From Sellimonas caecigallum (GTDB lineage: Bacteria; Bacillota; Clostridia; Lachnospirales; Lachnospiraceae), in the NCBI RefSeq assembly GCF_045038405.1, contig NZ_CP173660.1, positions 992,001 through 1,056,000 on the forward strand: a stretch of 64,000 nt of DNA. Direction: 5' to 3'. The notes beneath the pieces are model-generated. The model was given only the letters and a program-made list of their open reading frames with translations, was not told the DNA's origin and ran no database searches. This document shows, in pieces, positions 59,894-64,000 of this stretch (the stretch's first letter is position 1; each line of letters opens with the position of its first letter). The translations under genes were made by a program, and so were the position numbers.

Positions 59894-60775
59894 CTATGCA
59901 CACATATGCTCCAGCTCACGGCCAATTTCCGGACATATGATCTTTGTGTCCTGCGGGTTGATCTTATCTTTCTCCATAATGAGTTCCCCGATCGCTCCAG
60001 CCCGGATAACCCCGCTTGTCGGGTTCATCACACTGTCAACCTTTCCGCGGATATCCACATCCACCGTAGAATATTCAAATGCCAGAGTCGTGTTCAGCAA
60101 CGTACAGTTTTTCATGACAAGGTTCTCGATGTAACACATTCCCTGAAGGCTTTCGATCGTACAGTTTACAAGTGTCAGATTTTTTGCATTCCATCCAAGA
60201 TACTCTCCTGAAATAAAAGAATCATATACCGTCACATTTTCACTGTTCCAGAATGCGTCTTTTGACAGCATCTTTGCATTGTGGATTTCTACATTTTTTG
60301 CTCCGTCAAAAGAATAATTTCCCACCAGCTGAAAATCATTGATTTTCATGTTCTGGCTGTTCATGGCAAAGTAGTCTCCTTTTGCCATCACATGTTCCAT
60401 CTCCACGCCATCACAGCTCCAAAGAGTTTCGGCCGCATTCGGAAGAGACACATTGCTAAGTGTAAGTTCATGGCACCTGCGGAAATTCTTTGGCGCTTCG
60501 ATTACCGCATTTTTCACTGTCAGATGATCCGTATACCATACTCCCGCACGCGCCATCTCAAACCAGGTGCAGTCTTCTGCCACAATATTTTTGCTGTACC
60601 AGAGCGGATATTTCCACTTGAACATGCTGTTCTTCAGCTCTATGTCACTGCATTCTTTAAGGGGAGACTCTCCGTCTGCAAAAATGGTTTCGTTGATTCT
60701 TAAGTTGTTTTCATGGAACAGCGGGCGCTCCCCTGTTAAATATGCCTGATTGACTTCTTTCATTTCTTTCTTCAT
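59894..60775 (-). CDS. DUF3737 family protein
   Basis: 293 residues. A right-handed beta-helix pattern with repeated short strands and WS/FNCT-type turns (for example AEDCTWFEMARAGVWYTDHLTV). DUF3737 proteins have an unknown role and often sit beside redox genes. GGAGG lies 10 bases before the start at 60775. Confidence 0.9.
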   Translation of the reverse strand: MKKEMKEVNQAYLTGERPLFHENNLRINETIFADGESPLKECSDIELKNSMFKWKYPLWYSKNIVAEDCTWFEMARAGVWYTDHLTVKNAVIEAPKNFRRCHELTLSNVSLPNAAETLWSCDGVEMEHVMAKGDYFAMNSQNMKINDFQLVGNYSFDGAKNVEIHNAKMLSKDAFWNSENVTVYDSFISGEYLGWNAKNLTLVNCTIESLQGMCYIENLVMKNCTLLNTTLAFEYSTVDVDIRGKVDSVMNPTSGVIRAGAIGELIMEKDKINPQDTKIICPEIGRELEHMCA

Positions 60776-60823
60776 AGTATGACATCCTCCTATCCGTCCA
60801 TATATGTGAAAACCTGTTTTTTC

Positions 60824-61411
60824 TTAATGGTCAGTTTCTTTGCAGTCCTGAACTGTCTTGATCACTTTCGCAGGCACTCCTGCCACCACTGTATCTGCCG
60901 GAACATCTTTTGTGACCACTGCCCCCGCCGCGATAACGGCGCCGTCGCCAATAGAAACGCCTTGTGTTATTGTTGCGTTGGAGCCTATCCACACATTTTT
61001 CCCAATGAAGATCGGTTTCGGGATCATATCCGCCCGGCATTCCGGACATAAATCATGGTTCAAGGTCGCCAGCACGACACTGTGTCCGATCATCGTCCCA
61101 TCCCCGATATAGATTCCTCCCTGATCCTGGAAGTGACATCCGGAATTGATAAATACCTTCCTGCCTACGTGGATATTTTTTCCGCAGTCAGTATAAAATG
61201 GCGGAAACATTCCAAAAGTCTCATCTATTTCCCGCCCGGTAAGTTCTGAAAATATTTTCCTGATCTCGTGGGGCTCATGATACCCCTGATTCAGACGTGC
61301 GGTAAGTTTCATTGCCTCATTGGAAAGCCTGGTCATCTCTTTGTGTGTCTCTGAACCCGCCTTTACTTTTTCTTGCGTATTCATAGCTTTAATAAACTGT
61401 TCTGTATTCAT
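60824..61411 (-). CDS. Sugar O-acetyltransferase (Maa/LacA-like)
   Basis: 195 residues. Left-handed beta-helix of hexapeptide repeats (VNIGRKVF, IGDGTMIGHSV, GAVVTKDVPADTVVAGVPAK); the catalytic His lies in ATLNHDL. It acetylates maltose or other sugars with acetyl-CoA. It starts 2 bp after the flavodoxin stop. Confidence 0.92.
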   Translation of the reverse strand: MNTEQFIKAMNTQEKVKAGSETHKEMTRLSNEAMKLTARLNQGYHEPHEIRKIFSELTGREIDETFGMFPPFYTDCGKNIHVGRKVFINSGCHFQDQGGIYIGDGTMIGHSVVLATLNHDLCPECRADMIPKPIFIGKNVWIGSNATITQGVSIGDGAVIAAGAVVTKDVPADTVVAGVPAKVIKTVQDCKETDH

Positions 61412-61413
61412 TT

Positions 61414-61953
61414 TTATACCTGTCTTCCCATTTCATAAGCCTCTTTTACCGCCGCATGATCCTCCGCTGTTCCCGGTGCATCTACGCCCCCGGCAAACAC
61501 AGTTCCTGCAAGCTCTGCCTTCTCATAACAGTCAATAAATCCCTGAAGCCCTTTCAGCGCGCCATCCATGGCATGGGTGTCATCCTCTGCGGCTGTTGCC
61601 AGAAGGTAGACTTTCCGGTACGCATAGTCCGCAGTAAAAAGCGGATTTGCCCGGTCGATCAGCGTTTTCATCTGGCCGCTCATCTCATAGTAATAAATTG
61701 GCGTTGCAAATACAAGTACATCTGCATGGGACATCTTTTCCAGAATCTCCTCGGCATCATCATGTATCACGCAGTTTCCTGTTTTCTGACATGCAAGACA
61801 TCCACGGCAGAATGCAAGCGTTTTGTTTTTGAGACTTACCTTCTCCGCCTCATGTCCTGCACTTTGTGCGCCATCCAGAAAAGCATCTGCCAATATTTCA
61901 GAATTACTGTTGTTTCTTAAACTTGTAGAAATTACCAATACTCGTTTCTTCAT
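61414..61953 (-). CDS. Flavodoxin-family NAD(P)H-dependent oxidoreductase
   Basis: 179 residues. P-loop-like STSLRNNSNSEILADAF, cysteine pair FCRGCLACQKTGNCVI and the FMN-binding VFATPIYYYEMSGQMKTLIDRANPL. FMN reductase/iron-sulfur flavoprotein type. A copy of the putative LysR operator lies upstream at about 62,005-62,018. Confidence 0.9.
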   Translation of the reverse strand: MKKRVLVISTSLRNNSNSEILADAFLDGAQSAGHEAEKVSLKNKTLAFCRGCLACQKTGNCVIHDDAEEILEKMSHADVLVFATPIYYYEMSGQMKTLIDRANPLFTADYAYRKVYLLATAAEDDTHAMDGALKGLQGFIDCYEKAELAGTVFAGGVDAPGTAEDHAAVKEAYEMGRQV

Positions 61954-62004
61954 TTTTTATCATCCCTTTTTTATTTTAGTTTAAAACCGCCGCACAAAAA
62001 CAGC

Positions 62005-62018
62005 AAATACTTATATAT
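62005..62018 (-). promoter_or_regulatory. Weak LysR-type operator copy before the flavodoxin gene
   Basis: Minus-strand ATATATAAGTATTTG matches the core ATATAAGTATTAGAC of the two stronger sites nearby except at its end. Confidence 0.35.
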
Positions 62019-62059
62019 GATAGAAATACATAGGTAAAACTTATGCGGTTTTCCATGGT

Positions 62060-62764
62060 TTAAATGACATTGCCCCCTGATTTTGACCGTCTTTTTCCTG
62101 TCTTGGACAACAAAATCGCCAAATAGTGCCCAAGGCACGCCCACATCCCCATCATAGCGATGTATTCTGCCAGAAATAATACAAGAGGCTGACTCATATC
62201 AAAAAACACAAACATATTCCGTAAGAACAGATACGAAGCAATATCCTGTTTTACAAATACATAAATTCCAAACACGCTTACCGACAGTGCCAGTATGCGC
62301 GCTGCATTGGTCCGAATCGCCGACGTCTTTTTGATTCCCGTCATTTTTCTCATCATTCCCATGATCATGCCCCAATGCAGGCCTATATGAATATTCATCA
62401 AAATAAATCCCCAGTAGGCAGACAGCATATGAAGCGTTCTGGCAAAGCCCATCCCTCCCGATATCGGCAGGAACGCAAATACAGTCCTTGACATCATGAT
62501 TCCACTTATCATAGAACCGATCATGGATAAGAGCAGCAAAAAATCTACTGTCGTCTGTACGATCCTCACTCCCGTAATCCTGCCTTTTGTCAGATTCCTG
62601 TGCCAGTTCCAATTCAGCAGATGATGAAGGACAAAAAGCAGGAACATCGCTAAACCAAGCCATTCATGGACTTCCTCCCCTACCAGCATATAAGCCATCA
62701 GCAAAAGAAGCAGTACTGCCATAACAAGATCCACTGTCATTTTTATGAGCATTTTGGGCTTCAT
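62060..62764 (-). CDS. DUF4405 membrane protein
   Basis: 234 residues with five to six membrane segments; LFVLHHLLNWNWHRNL and GFILMNIHIGLHWGMIMG hold conserved histidines that could bind heme, as in cytochrome b-like DUF4405 proteins. No iron-sulfur or heme-maturation genes are adjacent. It is the gene nearest the divergent LysR. Confidence 0.85.
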   Translation of the reverse strand: MKPKMLIKMTVDLVMAVLLLLLMAYMLVGEEVHEWLGLAMFLLFVLHHLLNWNWHRNLTKGRITGVRIVQTTVDFLLLLSMIGSMISGIMMSRTVFAFLPISGGMGFARTLHMLSAYWGFILMNIHIGLHWGMIMGMMRKMTGIKKTSAIRTNAARILALSVSVFGIYVFVKQDIASYLFLRNMFVFFDMSQPLVLFLAEYIAMMGMWACLGHYLAILLSKTGKRRSKSGGNVI

Positions 62765-62827
62765 CGTCTCATTCCTCCGCTTTCTGTATTTTTTTCTATA
62801 TTTTCAGTGTATCGATCTCATCCTGAA

Positions 62828-62845
62828 ATGTCTAATACTTATATT
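62828..62845 (-). promoter_or_regulatory. Putative LysR operator upstream of DUF4405
   Basis: Minus-strand AATATAAGTATTAGACAT. It is nearly identical (17 of 18 bases) to the site at 63858-63875 on the plus strand; each lies ahead of the gene that follows on its own strand. Confidence 0.55.
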
Positions 62846-62879
62846 GGATTTTAATAAATGCTCTTTAAGCATTTCTTTC

Positions 62880-62909
62880 TTGACCGTCTTTTCTTTCCCG
62901 TGCTACACT
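62880..62909 (+). promoter_or_regulatory. Predicted promoter of the lysR gene
   Basis: TTGACC (62880-62885), 18-bp spacer, TACACT (62904-62909), then GAGGAGG and ATG 62935. Confidence 0.55.
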
Positions 62910-62934
62910 GAAAGAATCATGAGGAGGTATCAAT

Positions 62935-63819
62935 ATGGAGATTCGTGTACTAAAATATTTTCTGATGGTCGCGCGTGAGGAAAACATTACCCATGCCGCT
63001 GAACTGCTCCACATCACACAGCCTACTCTTTCCAGACAGCTGATCCAGCTTGAAGAGGAATTAGGCGTAAAACTGTTCCAGAGAAGCAAACACCGCATCA
63101 TCCTTACCGAGGCCGGAATGCTTCTGCGCCGTCGTGCAGAAGAGATTGTTTCGCTGTCCGAAAAAACGGTGGAAGACATGCATCACAAGACAAGTCAGCT
63201 TACAGGCAAGATCTCTATTGGGAGCGGCGAACTCAAAAGCTCACAGTTTCTTGCGGAACTGATCACATCTTTTCATAAAGAACATCCCCAGGTACAGTTC
63301 GAAATTTACAGCGGAAATGCGGATAATATCAAAGAACGGATCGATCGAGGCCTCCTGGACATGGGGCTTCTGGTAGAGCCGGTAGACATTTTAAAATATA
63401 ATTTTGTCCGAACACCGTTTAAAGAATGCTGGGGAGTCCTCGTAAACGAAGATTCTGATCTTGCTGAAAAGAAAGAAGTGACGGCCCAGGAACTGGTCCG
63501 CTTTCCCGTGATCATGACACAGCGTGAAATTGTAAGAAACGAGCTTTTAAACTGGTTTGGAGACTATTCCGAGCAGCTTCAGAATATCGCGTCTGGGAAT
63601 CTTCTCTACAATCTCGCCGCTCTTGCCAGATGCCGCCTTGGCAGCGTCATTACCTTGGAGATGAACTGCTCCTATGACGGTCTGCGGTTTATTCCTTTTA
63701 ATCCAAGACTTGAATCAGGAACGGTTCTTGTCTGGAAAAAGGCTCAGGTATTCTCCCGCGCCAGCAATGCATTCATTGACTATACCCGCCAGTATCTTTC
63801 AACTCTTCGCAATGATTGA
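62935..63819 (+). CDS. LysR-family transcriptional regulator
   Basis: 294 residues. DNA-binding domain MEIRVLKYFLMVAREENITHAAELLHITQPTLSRQLIQLEEELG, then an effector domain with GKISIGSGELKSSQFLAELI and FEIYSGNADNIKERIDRGLLDMGLL. AGGAGG precedes ATG 62935. It most likely controls the divergent redox/acetyltransferase cluster and the next plus-strand gene through the paired motifs. Confidence 0.93.
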   Translation: MEIRVLKYFLMVAREENITHAAELLHITQPTLSRQLIQLEEELGVKLFQRSKHRIILTEAGMLLRRRAEEIVSLSEKTVEDMHHKTSQLTGKISIGSGELKSSQFLAELITSFHKEHPQVQFEIYSGNADNIKERIDRGLLDMGLLVEPVDILKYNFVRTPFKECWGVLVNEDSDLAEKKEVTAQELVRFPVIMTQREIVRNELLNWFGDYSEQLQNIASGNLLYNLAALARCRLGSVITLEMNCSYDGLRFIPFNPRLESGTVLVWKKAQVFSRASNAFIDYTRQYLSTLRND

Positions 63820-63857
63820 GCAAAACAAAAATACCTTTCAGGCATTTATTGAAATTG

Positions 63858-63875
63858 AATATAAGCATTAGACAT
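63858..63875 (+). promoter_or_regulatory. Putative LysR operator upstream of the 63982 gene
   Basis: AATATAAGCATTAGACAT; its complement recurs at 62828-62845 with one base changed. It stands 107 bp before the start of the following gene. Confidence 0.55.
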
Positions 63876-63981
63876 AGATTCATATACCGACTACAATAGA
63901 ATTGTTCAAAAAAATACTCATTTTGTACGGTATCTCCTATATCGCCGAACAGAAAACCGGCATGCAGAGAGGAGGGAACAA

Positions 63982-64000
63982 ATGACGATCGACGAGGCAA
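63982..64000 (+). CDS. Start of an unidentified gene (cut by window end)
   Basis: ATG 63982 follows GGAGGG by 5 bases and reads MTIDEA before the window ends. Nothing can be said of its function, but the LysR motif ahead of it suggests it belongs to the same regulon. Confidence 0.6.

Overview
The window looks like chromosome from a gut-type Clostridium relative of the family Lachnospiraceae. The reasons are moderate GC, a V-type ATPase operon, RlmD with the C-terminal extension I associate with this group, LysRS with a C-terminal tRNA-binding domain, a small DUF6145-like protein, strong AGGAGG ribosome binding sites and several TTG/GTG starts. Genus cannot be fixed from the sequence alone. 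No rRNA, tRNA or CRISPR array was seen.

Bases 1 to about 16,100 are a degraded, composite mobile region read almost entirely on the minus strand. Its left edge (1-2876) is the tail of an integrative mobilizable element: a cut mobV relaxase gene, a small protein, RhuM and a serine recombinase. Its right edge (13.66-16.1 kb) is the head of a similar but not identical element: a 5'-truncated primase/helicase, a small DNA-binding-type protein and the front of another mobV. Between them lie GC-rich pieces of a conjugative element (a ParB lacking its C-terminus and an intact MobP-like relaxase), an IS110-family transposase with a long 5' non-coding end, and a lower-GC operon of eight overlapping small genes (4405-9781). 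That operon holds an ankyrin protein, a YezG/DUF600-like protein, a DUF5104-like lipoprotein and unknowns, and looks like the immunity tail of a polymorphic toxin locus with no toxin present. At about 16.1 kb the primase is fused to the 3' end of a broken DNA methyltransferase gene on the other strand.

Bases 16.6-64 kb are ordinary chromosome. They hold: rlmD; a nine-gene V-ATPase operon (G-C-I-K-F-E-A-B-D) followed 4 bp later by an amidohydrolase; a divergent VanRS-type two-component pair and a C39 peptidase; an SDR; a birA-DUF6145-dusB-greA-lysS series; a patatin-like phospholipase fused in frame to a complete ornithine carbamoyltransferase; a SleB-like cell wall hydrolase; the rpsF-ssb-rpsR operon; a sortase B with an unusual basic repeat tail; an ornithine-cyclodeaminase-like/IlvD-like pair with a divergent LysR gene; a flavodoxin, an aldo/keto reductase, a DUF1648 protein and a large orphan permease; threonine aldolase; lrgAB; a DUF3810 peptidase-like protein and riboflavin kinase; an ECF sigma/anti-sigma pair; a prepilin peptidase; and a LysR-governed cluster (PatB-like lyase, DUF3737, acetyltransferase, flavodoxin, DUF4405).

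The most distinctive observations are the patatin-ArgF fusion with an intact internal ribosome binding site, the orphan immunity-like array inside the mobile mosaic, the IS110 5' end that may encode a bridge RNA, and a near-identical 18-bp motif placed upstream of both units that diverge from the right-hand lysR gene.
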